Assembly: GCF_014174255.1 (NCBI RefSeq)
Contig: NZ_JABEQJ010000036.1
Location: 1 to 47,318 of the forward strand
Source: Gluconacetobacter sacchari
GTDB taxonomy: Bacteria; Pseudomonadota; Alphaproteobacteria; Acetobacterales; Acetobacteraceae
DNA length: 47,318 nucleotides
Direction: 5' to 3'
The notes under the pieces were generated by a model. The model saw only the letters and a list, made by a program, of their open reading frames with translations. It ran no database searches and was not told where the DNA came from. Positions 1 to 6,596 of the stretch are shown here, in pieces; position 1 is the first letter of the stretch; every line of letters starts with the position of its first letter. The position numbers and the translations under genes were made by a program.

Positions 1-117
1 GATCTGCTCAAAACGCAGATCGAAAACGAACCCAAAAGTAGTCAATCAAATCGCCAAAAACCTGAAATCACCAGCCAAGCGTATCAATCAAGGGTTCTTC
101 GATCCCTCCAGATTCGA
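1..117. other. AT-richer left edge with small hairpin, no gene seen
   Basis: The first ~117 bases are clearly lower in GC than the rest of the window. They begin with a perfect 7-bp inverted repeat (GATCTGC at 1-7 and GCAGATC at 15-21, loop TCAAAAC). No reading frame with a recognisable product was found on either strand. The stretch 118-253 returns to high GC and lies downstream of the minus-strand gene that ends at 254. It could be the end of a neighbouring gene or a scrap of a mobile element; nothing decides between these. Confidence 0.3.
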
Positions 118-253
118 ATGGAACATACTGCGGATAGCGGCGCTATGGGCAGGACCGCGGGAAGACTTGGACGCAGGCTGAGCGCGGGCCGGACGGCAAG
201 GCCCATCGCGCCAGCATCAAGCGCGGACGCGCCCTGCCGCACGATAAGACGGG

Positions 254-1411
254 CTAGTCCTCGCCCGCTGCGCGATAGGGCGACTGCGCATCCAGTTCCG
301 CCATTTCGTGCAGCATGGCCTCGCGTTCGTGGACCACGAAATCGGCTACTGCGCGACGCAGGCCTGGGTGGGCGATCCAGTGGGCGGAATAGGTGGGGGT
401 GGGGCGATAGCCGCGCTGGATCTTGTGCTGGCCCTGGGCGCCGGCCTCGACCCGGCGGAGGCCGTGGGCGATGGCGAAATCGATGGCGCGGTAATAGCAC
501 AGCTCGAAATGCAGGAACGGGTAGTCGCCGTCGCTGCCCCAGTTGCGGCCGTAGAGCGTGTCCGTGCCCATCAGGTTCAGCGCGCCGGCGACCGGCGTGC
601 CGTCGCGTTCGGCCAGCATCAAGACCACGCGGTCGCCCAGCCGTTCCGACAGCAGGGGGAAGAATTCGGGCGTGAGATAGGCGCTGCCCCATTTGCGATC
701 GACGGTGGCGGTGTAGAACCGGTAGAAATGCGCCCAGAGATCGGCGGTGATCGCGCGGCCCTGCACGGTGCGGAAGGTCAGGCCGCACTGGTTGGCGTCC
801 CGTCGCTCGCGCTTCAGGACCTTGCGCTTGCGCGAGGCGAGGGTGGCCAGGAAATCGTCGAAGCTGGCATAGCCGCGATTGTCCCAGTGGAACTGGACAC
901 CCAGCCGTTGCAGCCAGCCGGCCTCGCCCAGCAGGGTATACTCGTCCTCGGTGCAGAAGGTGACGTGGACCGAGGACACGCCCAGCTCGTCGCCGGCCTG
1001 GCGCAGGGCGCCGGCCAGCGCCTGGCGCAGGCCGGACCGGTCGGCCACGTCGTCGCGCACCAGCAGCCGGGGGCCGGGCACCGGCGAGAACGGCACCGCG
1101 ACCTGCAATTTGGGATAGTAATCGCCGCCGGCCTGTTCGAAGGCGCGTGCCCAGCCATGGTCGAAGACATATTCGCCATAGGAATGCGACTTGGCGTACA
1201 TCGGCGCCGCCGCCAGCAGGCGGCCGGCGGCGTCGCGGATCGCGGCGTGCTGCGGCAGCCAGCCGGTGCGCCGGCCGGTCGATCCGCTGTCTTCCAGCGC
1301 CGAGAGAAAGGCGTGGCTGACGAACGGATTGTCGGAACCGGCGCAGGCATCCCACTCCGTCGCCGGGATGTCGGCGATGGCGGCGTGCAGGCTCAGGGTC
1401 AGGGCGGTCAT
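254..1411 (-). CDS. FemAB/GNAT-like acyltransferase (DUF482-type)
   Basis: A 385-aa protein that I read as the FemAB-like GNAT family often annotated as peptidogalycan biosynthesis protein (DUF482). Family-like stretches are the early DNPFVSHAFLSALE, the SYGEYVFDHGWARAFE segment near residue 80, and the C-terminal YGRNWGSDGDYPFLHFELCYY followed by GAQGQHKIQRGY. The molecular substrate in this family is not established; transfer of an amino-acyl or acyl group is the usual suggestion. ATG at 1411 lies 17 bases after the stop of the upstream ridA-like gene, so it is the last gene of a minus-strand operon with that gene and the TSCPD gene. The family call is good; the function is open. Confidence 0.8.
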   Translation of the reverse strand: MTALTLSLHAAIADIPATEWDACAGSDNPFVSHAFLSALEDSGSTGRRTGWLPQHAAIRDAAGRLLAAAPMYAKSHSYGEYVFDHGWARAFEQAGGDYYPKLQVAVPFSPVPGPRLLVRDDVADRSGLRQALAGALRQAGDELGVSSVHVTFCTEDEYTLLGEAGWLQRLGVQFHWDNRGYASFDDFLATLASRKRKVLKRERRDANQCGLTFRTVQGRAITADLWAHFYRFYTATVDRKWGSAYLTPEFFPLLSERLGDRVVLMLAERDGTPVAGALNLMGTDTLYGRNWGSDGDYPFLHFELCYYRAIDFAIAHGLRRVEAGAQGQHKIQRGYRPTPTYSAHWIAHPGLRRAVADFVVHEREAMLHEMAELDAQSPYRAAGED

Positions 1412-1428
1412 GTCCGCGCCGTCCCGGG

Positions 1429-1893
1429 TCAGGCGATCTCGAACAGGCCTTCGACCTCGACCGCGGCGTCCAGCGGCAGGGACGGCACGCCGATGGTCGA
1501 GCGCGCGTGGCGCCCGGCCTCGCCGAAGATCGCGACCGCGAGGTCCGAGGCCCCGTTCATGACCGTGGCATGCTGGGTGAAGTCGGGCACGCAGGCGATG
1601 AAGCCGCCCAGGCGCACCACGCGGCGCACCCGCGACAGGTCGCCGATCGCGGCGCGGACCTGCGCGATCACGTTGATCATGCTGTAGCGGGCGGCTTCGA
1701 CCCCGACCTCGACCGCGACATGCGCGCCGAGCTTGCCGGTGGCGAACAGCTTGCCGTCGACCAGCGGCAACTGGCCGGAGACGACCAGCAGGTCGCCGCT
1801 GCGTACGGTGCCGACATAGGTGGCGACGGGGGCGGAAGGGACGGGCAGGACGATGCCGTGCCGGTCCAGGCGGGTTTCCGGGGTCTCGGTCAT
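1429..1893 (-). CDS. RidA family protein (YjgF/YER057c/UK114)
   Basis: A 154-aa RidA-superfamily protein of the slightly longer subfamily. RidA proteins hydrolyse reactive enamine/imine intermediates, or belong to related subgroups of unknown substrate. The signature is the C-terminal HARSTIGVPSLPLDAAVEVE, carrying the arginine that binds the substrate carboxylate in canonical RidA and the following valine/glutamate-rich strand; VSGQLPLVDGKL near residue 40 is the typical N-terminal part. ATG at 1893 is preceded by AAGGAG about 10 bases upstream on the minus strand. It lies 19 bases downstream of the TSCPD gene. A second, shorter RidA homologue lies at 42017-42367. Confidence 0.88.
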   Translation of the reverse strand: MTETPETRLDRHGIVLPVPSAPVATYVGTVRSGDLLVVSGQLPLVDGKLFATGKLGAHVAVEVGVEAARYSMINVIAQVRAAIGDLSRVRRVVRLGGFIACVPDFTQHATVMNGASDLAVAIFGEAGRHARSTIGVPSLPLDAAVEVEGLFEIA

Positions 1894-1912
1894 GACGGAA
1901 GGCTCCTTGTCC

Positions 1913-3499
1913 TTAGCCGACCAGGCGAAGTCTGCCGCGCCGGCTGGGGGTGTTCCCCCTGGTCTCGGGGAAATCCAGCGGCAGCATCGGCGACGGGATG
2001 TCGGTCAGGTCGTCCTGATGCGGCGCGTCGGGCAGCTTGTGGCCCAGATACGCATCCGACAAGGCCCGGAACGCATAATCCAGCATCGACGTCGCATAGG
2101 AGGCCACCGGATCGCCCTCCACGGTGCCGGCGGGGCCGAAGCGGGTATAGGCGAACGCATCCACATACGCGCCCAGCGGCGCGCCGTATTGCAGGCCGAT
2201 GCTGACGGCCTGGCCCAGCGCGTCCAGCAGGCCGCGCGTCATCGGCCCCTCGCGCGCCGGGGTGATGGCGACCTCGCCCAGCGATCCGTCCTCGTACTCC
2301 CCGGTGCGCACGAACAGGCGGTGGCCGCCGACGCTGGCCTTCTGCGTGAAGCCGCCGTGGCGGGCCGGCAGGTGCCGGCGCACGCCGCGATCCAGCGCCA
2401 GCCGGGCGCGCAGCGGCAGGGCGGTCGGGTCCGGCCGGGCGGGCATGCGGTCGACGAAGCCCGCCAGCGCGCGGTGCATCGCCCCGTGGGCCGCGGCATC
2501 GGGCAGGGGCAGCACGCTTTCGCCCGCCAGGGCGGCGGCGAAGGCGGCCTCGGGCGTCAGGCCGCGCGCGGTCAGGCGCGCCAGCGTGCTGGCGGCCAGC
2601 CGGCCGTCGGGCCGCAGCGGCGAGAAGACGGGGGCCAGGCCGCATGCCTCCGCCCCCAGCAGCGCGTCGATCGGGCCCGGCGCGGAAAAGCCGGTCTCGA
2701 TCCGGGGCAGGGGGGTGTCGGTCTCGACCGCCGCGTCGCGCCAGACGGTGCGCGCGGTTTCCGCCAGGCCGGGCACCGCGCTGCCGGGCGCGGCGCTGCG
2801 CGCGGGCGGCAGCAGCAGGGTCTCGGCCCCGCATCCGGCATGCGCGACCGAGGTGGCCAGCGACGCCAGGCTGCAGGCCACGTCGCGGGCGGCGTCGCTG
2901 TCGTAATCCAGCCCCAGCGCCGCCAGGCAGGCATCGAGATTGCTCAGCAGCAGGTCGCCCGCCACCGGCGCCGGCTCGGCCAGGTGCAGTTCGGGCGGGG
3001 TGGCCACCGCCTTGCGCCCCTGCCGTGGCGGCGGGGGGGCGAGGTCGGGGAACGGGAGTTCGCCATTGCGCAGCGCGGCCTTGCGTTCGGCCACGTCGCG
3101 CAGCACCTGGCAGAGCAGGCGCAGCGCGGCGACGAAATCCTCGGCCAGGAAGCCGCTGCCGGGCTGTACGAAGCCCGCCAGATTGACGACGAAGCCGGGC
3201 CGCCGGTCGTGCTGGCCGGTCCACAGCGACTCGGTCGGCGCCGCCTGGCGGAGCATGAGCAGGCAGGACAGCGAGCGGGCCTGCGGGGCCAGGGGCCCCA
3301 CGGCCAGATCGTCCACCCAGCGCCCGGCCTCGGCCGCCAGGCGCGCGGGCCCGCGGCCGGGAGCCAGGCGCGCCAGGGCCGCCGCCGCCTCGTCGTCCCA
3401 ATCGGCGGGCAGGGTGACGGCGCGGGGGGCGTCGTCCGGGTCGGCGGCGGCCTGCGTGGTACGCATGCGGACGCCGTTCCAATGGCTTCGGGCTGTCAT
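1913..3499 (-). CDS. Orphan TSCPD-domain protein, class II RNR C-terminus-like
   Basis: A 528-aa protein whose last ~145 residues resemble the C-terminal TSCPD region of adenosylcobalamin-dependent (class II) ribonucleotide reductase NrdJ: GGFTQKASVGGH, TGEYEDGSLGEV, ISIGLQYGAPL-like sequence, DAFAYTRFGPAGTVEGD and YATSMLDYAFRALSDAYLG. The N-terminal ~380 residues carry no reductase barrel motifs that I recognise, so this is not a complete RNR. The start was set at ATG 3499 (MTARSHW); an in-frame ATG at 3466 and an upstream extension to 3571 are possible, but the latter would run through the palindromic promoter region. It heads an operon with the ridA-like and FemAB-like genes. The upstream NrdR-like box suggests deoxynucleotide-linked control. 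The biochemical role is unknown. Confidence 0.75.
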   Translation of the reverse strand: MTARSHWNGVRMRTTQAAADPDDAPRAVTLPADWDDEAAAALARLAPGRGPARLAAEAGRWVDDLAVGPLAPQARSLSCLLMLRQAAPTESLWTGQHDRRPGFVVNLAGFVQPGSGFLAEDFVAALRLLCQVLRDVAERKAALRNGELPFPDLAPPPPRQGRKAVATPPELHLAEPAPVAGDLLLSNLDACLAALGLDYDSDAARDVACSLASLATSVAHAGCGAETLLLPPARSAAPGSAVPGLAETARTVWRDAAVETDTPLPRIETGFSAPGPIDALLGAEACGLAPVFSPLRPDGRLAASTLARLTARGLTPEAAFAAALAGESVLPLPDAAAHGAMHRALAGFVDRMPARPDPTALPLRARLALDRGVRRHLPARHGGFTQKASVGGHRLFVRTGEYEDGSLGEVAITPAREGPMTRGLLDALGQAVSIGLQYGAPLGAYVDAFAYTRFGPAGTVEGDPVASYATSMLDYAFRALSDAYLGHKLPDAPHQDDLTDIPSPMLPLDFPETRGNTPSRRGRLRLVG

Positions 3500-3534
3500 G
3501 GCCACTACTCTAGGCCCGCTTCGGGAGGGGGCGG

Positions 3535-3583
3535 AAGCCGTATATGGTAGGTGCGGGATGATACACACCACTGTATATTGTGG
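3535..3583. promoter_or_regulatory. NrdR-box-like palindrome with degenerate partner
   Basis: CCACTGTATATTGTGG at 3568-3583 is an imperfect palindrome. By my count it matches 13 of 16 positions of the NrdR box as I remember it (roughly aCaCwAtATaTwGTgT). A weaker copy, AAGCCGTATATGGTAG, sits at 3535-3550. The two TATAT cores (3541 and 3574) are 33 bases apart, about three helical turns, the phasing usual for paired NrdR boxes. The site lies 36-84 bases upstream of the TSCPD gene (minus) and about 100 bases upstream of NDUFA12 (plus). NrdR represses ribonucleotide reductase genes, which fits the RNR-like TSCPD gene. This is inference from pattern only. Confidence 0.45.
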
Positions 3584-3686
3584 ATATGGGGGATAAGTCG
3601 GAGGGACTGCGTTCCCGGTTTTGTGAAGAGGCGAGTCGCCGGGCGGCGGGTGGACCGGCCGCCGGAAAGCGGTCTATCCTGCGGCC

Positions 3687-4055
3687 ATGGCAAATCTCGG
3701 CACCCGCATCTACACCAGGTTCAAGGGTCGGCTGGTCGGCAAGGATGCCGATGGCCGCAGCTATTACGAGGCGCGCACCGCGAATCGGACCGGCGGCGGG
3801 CTGAAGCGGCATGAGCGCTGGGTCATCTATCACAAGGGTGAGGACGCATCGGTCGTGCCGCCCGAATGGTGGGGCTGGCTGCATCATGTCGACGAGGCGC
3901 CGTTGCCCGAGAGCGCGCGCCAGCCGTGGCAGATTCCCTATACGGGAAACCTGACCGGCACGGTCGATGCCTATCGGCCGCCCGGCAGCGATTATCGCGG
4001 CGGTCGCCGCGCCCCCTCGACCAGCGATTACGAGGCCTGGCTTCCCGAAGGGTGA
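3687..4055 (+). CDS. NADH:ubiquinone oxidoreductase subunit NDUFA12 (B17.2-like)
   Basis: A 122-aa homologue of the complex I supernumerary subunit NDUFA12/B17.2, which alphaproteobacteria share with mitochondria. Diagnostic are GRLVGKDADGRSYYEAR, the RHERWVIYHKGEDASVVPPE block and the WWGWLHHVDEAPLPE block. It is expected on the peripheral arm of respiratory complex I at the cytoplasmic face of the inner membrane. The gene starts a plus-strand run; mlaD and a DUF2155 gene follow, a gene order that recurs in alphaproteobacteria. Another complex I assembly-type protein (MidA/NDUFAF7) is encoded at 30427. Confidence 0.93.
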   Translation: MANLGTRIYTRFKGRLVGKDADGRSYYEARTANRTGGGLKRHERWVIYHKGEDASVVPPEWWGWLHHVDEAPLPESARQPWQIPYTGNLTGTVDAYRPPGSDYRGGRRAPSTSDYEAWLPEG

Positions 4056-4095
4056 AACGGCGGGCGGAACCTGTTAAGGTCCCGCCGGGAGGTTG

Positions 4096-4125
4096 CCCGG
4101 GACACGCGATCCCGGGACACGCGAT
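4096..4125. repeat. Perfect 15-bp tandem duplication
   Basis: CCCGGGACACGCGAT occurs twice head to tail (4096-4110 and 4111-4125) in the leader between NDUFA12 and mlaD, 34 bases before the mlaD start. Each unit begins with the palindrome CCCGGG. It looks like a local slippage duplication; no function is implied. Confidence 0.8.
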
Positions 4126-4158
4126 CTCGCCGCTGTGAATTTGGGGACAGAGTCAGAT

Positions 4159-4701
4159 ATGGTCAGTGCGGTCGCAGGCCGGAATTCGGCCGAACTTGCC
4201 GCAGGGTGCGGGGTTCTTGTGCTGCTGTGCGGCCTTCTGGCCCTTGCGGTGGTCGACAAGGGCCGCCGGCACGAAACCGGTTATCGGCTGCATGCCGCCT
4301 TCGACCATATCGACGGGTTGTCGGTGGGGTCGGACGTACGTCTGGCCGGAGTCACGGTGGGGCAGGTCGTCGACGAGCGGGTCGATCCCTCCGATTTCAA
4401 GGCGGAGGTCACCTTTACCGTCCGCCCCGATGTGCGCCTGCCGGTCGACAGCGCGGCCATCGTCACCAGCGACAGTCTGCTGGGCGGCAAATATATCGCC
4501 CTGTCGCCCGGGGGCAGCGACACGATGCTGCGGGCCGGCGGCGAGATGACCCAGACCCAGGGGGCGATCAGCCTGGAGCAACTGCTCAGCCGCTTCATCT
4601 TCTCGGTGACCGACACGATGACCAAGGCCAACCAGTCGCGCGCGAACCAGGGGGCCGCCGCCTCCCCGGGAGGCCACGCCGGAGGAAGCGACCTGCCATG
4701 A
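4159..4701 (+). CDS. mlaD: MlaD family phospholipid transport substrate-binding protein
   Basis: A 180-aa MlaD/MCE-family protein. MlaD is the periplasmic, membrane-anchored hexamer of the Mla ABC system that moves phospholipids between inner and outer membranes. An N-terminal membrane anchor (CGVLVLLCGLLALAVV, about residues 17-32) is followed by the single MCE domain: YRLHAAFDHIDGLSVGSDVRLAGVTVGQV, then VTSDSLLGGKYIALSPG. The ATG at 4159 was chosen because the longer frame would add a repeat-encoded leader; GGGGACAG lies a little upstream. The mlaE/mlaF partners are not in this window. Its stop overlaps the next ATG (ATGA at 4698). Confidence 0.9.
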   Translation: MVSAVAGRNSAELAAGCGVLVLLCGLLALAVVDKGRRHETGYRLHAAFDHIDGLSVGSDVRLAGVTVGQVVDERVDPSDFKAEVTFTVRPDVRLPVDSAAIVTSDSLLGGKYIALSPGGSDTMLRAGGEMTQTQGAISLEQLLSRFIFSVTDTMTKANQSRANQGAAASPGGHAGGSDLP

Positions 4702-4922
4702 GCGATGCCGCCCTTCCGCCGCCGCCGGCCGTGTGGCGCCAGCCTGACGGCAGCCCGGTCTCGTGCCAGGACAAGATCCGGGTGCTGAGGGAGAATTATG
4801 CCGAACTGTGCGAGGTCATGCGCGATACGTTCGAGGATGCGGTGCTGATCGGTGTCGACGAGGACAGCATGCGGGGGCTGATCATGGAGGTCGCGGCGGC
4901 GCTGCGGAGCCCGCGATCGTGA
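4698..4922 (+). CDS. Small hypothetical protein (74 aa)
   Basis: A 74-aa soluble protein that I do not recognise. It begins MSDAALPPPPAVWRQPDG and has an acidic, probably helical C-terminal half (LRENYAELCEVMRDTFEDAVLIGVDEDSMRG). It is translationally coupled on both sides: ATG at 4698 overlaps the mlaD stop (ATGA), and its own stop overlaps the GTG of the DUF2155 gene (GTGA). That architecture and normal codon use argue for a real gene. It interrupts the otherwise common mlaD-DUF2155 neighbour pair. No function can be assigned. Confidence 0.75.
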   Translation: MSDAALPPPPAVWRQPDGSPVSCQDKIRVLRENYAELCEVMRDTFEDAVLIGVDEDSMRGLIMEVAAALRSPRS

Positions 4923-5755
4923 GGCGGGACGACCGGAGCCTGCGTCGTCCGGCATCGCGCCGGGCCGGGGCCTTTCATGTGCCGCTGGCCGCCATGCTGG
5001 TCCTTGCGGCGTGGGCGGGGGGCGCGCGGGCGCAGCAGATCGTGGTTCCGCCCCCGATCTATCCCGCCGATACCTGGCAGGGGCGCAGCATCGCCACCGT
5101 GCGGGTGCTGGACACGCTGGATTCCAGCGTCCAGGTGCTGACGATTCCGGTCGGGCAGGATGCGGCCTTCCGGGCGTTGACGATCCATGTCGGGGCCTGC
5201 CGCGACCGGCCGCCGACGCTGGCCCCGGATGCCGCGGGGTGGCTGACGGTGCGCGACACGCGCCAGGACGGGCCCGGTTTCGACGGCTGGATGCTGGCGG
5301 GCGAGCCGTTTCTGGGCGTCTTCCAGGACCCGGTCTATGCCGTGCGCCTGATCGGGTGCGCGGGCGACCCGGTGGCGCCGGTTCCGCCGCCGCTGGCGGT
5401 TCTGGCGGCGGCCACCGCCGTGCCGGGCGACCAGGCGGCGGGAGCGCAGGGGGGTGGCGCGCCGGTGTCTGGGCCGTCGCCGCTGGCGGCGCCCGGGTCA
5501 TCATCGCCGGCGGCGCCCGGGTCATCATCGCCGGCGGCGTCTGGACCGGCCTTGCCGGCGGCTCCCGCCGCGTCGCCGGCCGGCCAGCCCGTTATCGTGC
5601 CGGCCGCTCCCGTGCGTGCGCCGGCGCTGAGGGGTGCGCCGCTTTCGCTGTCGCCGCCCGACGATTCGGCCTCCGTCGCGCCGCCGGCGCAGTCGCGGCC
5701 CCAGCCCCTGTCGCAGCCTCAGCCGGGGCAGCCGCAATCTCTCCTGCCCCCCTGA
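4919..5755 (+). CDS. DUF2155 domain periplasmic protein
   Basis: A 278-aa exported protein read from the GTG at 4919 that overlaps the preceding stop. The N-terminus is Arg-rich and followed by a hydrophobic core ending in a likely Sec cleavage site (AAMLVLAAWAGGARA, then QQIV). The DUF2155 domain follows: VRVLDTLDSSVQVLTIPVGQ, ALTIHVGACRDRPP, GFDGWMLAGEPFLGVFQDPVYAVRLIGC, with the characteristic paired cysteines. The last ~130 residues are a Pro/Ala/Ser-rich low-complexity tail containing a tandem repeat. The family is linked to mlaD/NDUFA12 in alphaproteobacteria but its function is unknown. Confidence 0.85.
   Translation: MRRDDRSLRRPASRRAGAFHVPLAAMLVLAAWAGGARAQQIVVPPPIYPADTWQGRSIATVRVLDTLDSSVQVLTIPVGQDAAFRALTIHVGACRDRPPTLAPDAAGWLTVRDTRQDGPGFDGWMLAGEPFLGVFQDPVYAVRLIGCAGDPVAPVPPPLAVLAAATAVPGDQAAGAQGGGAPVSGPSPLAAPGSSSPAAPGSSSPAASGPALPAAPAASPAGQPVIVPAAPVRAPALRGAPLSLSPPDDSASVAPPAQSRPQPLSQPQPGQPQSLLPP
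5485..5532. repeat. Perfect 24-bp in-frame tandem repeat
   Basis: The 24-base unit at 5485-5508 is repeated exactly at 5509-5532 inside the DUF2155 gene, encoding two copies of an eight-residue Ala/Pro/Gly/Ser unit (APGSSSPA). The repeat lies in the low-complexity C-terminal tail, so copy-number change would lengthen the tail without shifting the frame. Confidence 0.85.
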
Positions 5756-5831
5756 TGGGGGCGGGTGCTCGCCTGTCCCGCCGCGATCGGTGCGGGATGA
5801 CAGTCCAGCCTTCGGCCCCAAGGAGTCCAGA

Positions 5832-6596
5832 ATGCCCATGAGCCCGACGGATTATGCCGGCCCGGCCGGCCGATTCATGCCGCCTCCCGCCGAGGCCGCC
5901 CTGCTGCTGGATTTCGACGGTACGCTGGTCGATATCGCGCCGACCCCGGAATCGGTGGTGGTGCCGCCCGGCCTGCCGGATGTCCTGCGGCGGCTGCGCG
6001 AGAAATGCGGCGGCGCGCTGGCGGTGATTTCGGGCCGCGCGGTGGATCAGATCGATCATTTCCTGGGCGACGCGCCCTTCGCCGTGGCCGGCGAGCACGG
6101 GCTGGCGGTGCGGCACCGCCCGGATGGGCCGATCGTGCGGACCGAGCAGCCGGCCATGCCCTCGACCTGGCTGCCGGCCGCCGAGGCGCTGGCCGCCCGG
6201 CACCCCGGCGTGCGGATCGAGCGCAAGCCGGCGGGCTTCGTCCTGCATTTCCGCGCGGCGCCGGAAGTGGCGGACCTGCTGCGCGAGGCCGCGGAGTCGT
6301 GGGTGGCGAGCACCCATGGGCGCTTTCATGTCCAGGCGGCCAAGATGGCGTGGGAGATCCGCCCCCACGGGGTGGACAAGGGCCATGCGGTGGCGGCGCT
6401 GATGCAGTCGCCGCCCTTTGCCGGGCGCCATCCGGTGTTCGTCGGCGACGATGTGACGGATGAGGACGGCATCCGCGCGGCCGAGGCGCTGGGTGGAGCG
6501 GGCTTCCGCATTCCCCGCGATTTTCCCGATCCGGCCGCCTTTCGCGCGTGGCTGGCGGCGCTGTCGGCGGGAGGGATGGCGTCATGGGGCGGCTGA
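5832..6596 (+). CDS. otsB: Trehalose-6-phosphate phosphatase
   Basis: A 254-aa HAD-superfamily phosphatase that removes phosphate from trehalose 6-phosphate, the last step of the OtsAB pathway. The nucleophile motif DFDGTLVD is at about residues 27-34, ISGR follows near 73, the EHGL motif near 90, the KPAGFVLHFR block near 130, and the Mg-binding motif VGDDVTDEDG near 202. ATG at 5832 has AGGAG six bases upstream (5821-5825); an ATG at 5838 is an alternative. The coding end overlaps the start of otsA by 13 bases, so the two are translated together. Cytoplasmic; role in osmotic or desiccation stress. Confidence 0.95.
   Translation: MPMSPTDYAGPAGRFMPPPAEAALLLDFDGTLVDIAPTPESVVVPPGLPDVLRRLREKCGGALAVISGRAVDQIDHFLGDAPFAVAGEHGLAVRHRPDGPIVRTEQPAMPSTWLPAAEALAARHPGVRIERKPAGFVLHFRAAPEVADLLREAAESWVASTHGRFHVQAAKMAWEIRPHGVDKGHAVAALMQSPPFAGRHPVFVGDDVTDEDGIRAAEALGGAGFRIPRDFPDPAAFRAWLAALSAGGMASWGG

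Noticed and set aside
91-108. A tRNA T-loop-like GGGTTCTTCGATCCC near the left edge
   Set aside because: No acceptor, D or anticodon arm can be built around it, and the loop does not fit TTCRANY spacing.
84-1355. A 423-codon minus-strand frame in the first kilobase
   Set aside because: Out of frame with the FemAB-like protein that occupies the same bases and shows family motifs; its product is Arg/Pro-rich.
5485-5532. Possible CRISPR-like repeat
   Set aside because: Only two adjacent units without spacers, inside a coding sequence; it is a simple tandem duplication. No CRISPR array was seen anywhere in the window.
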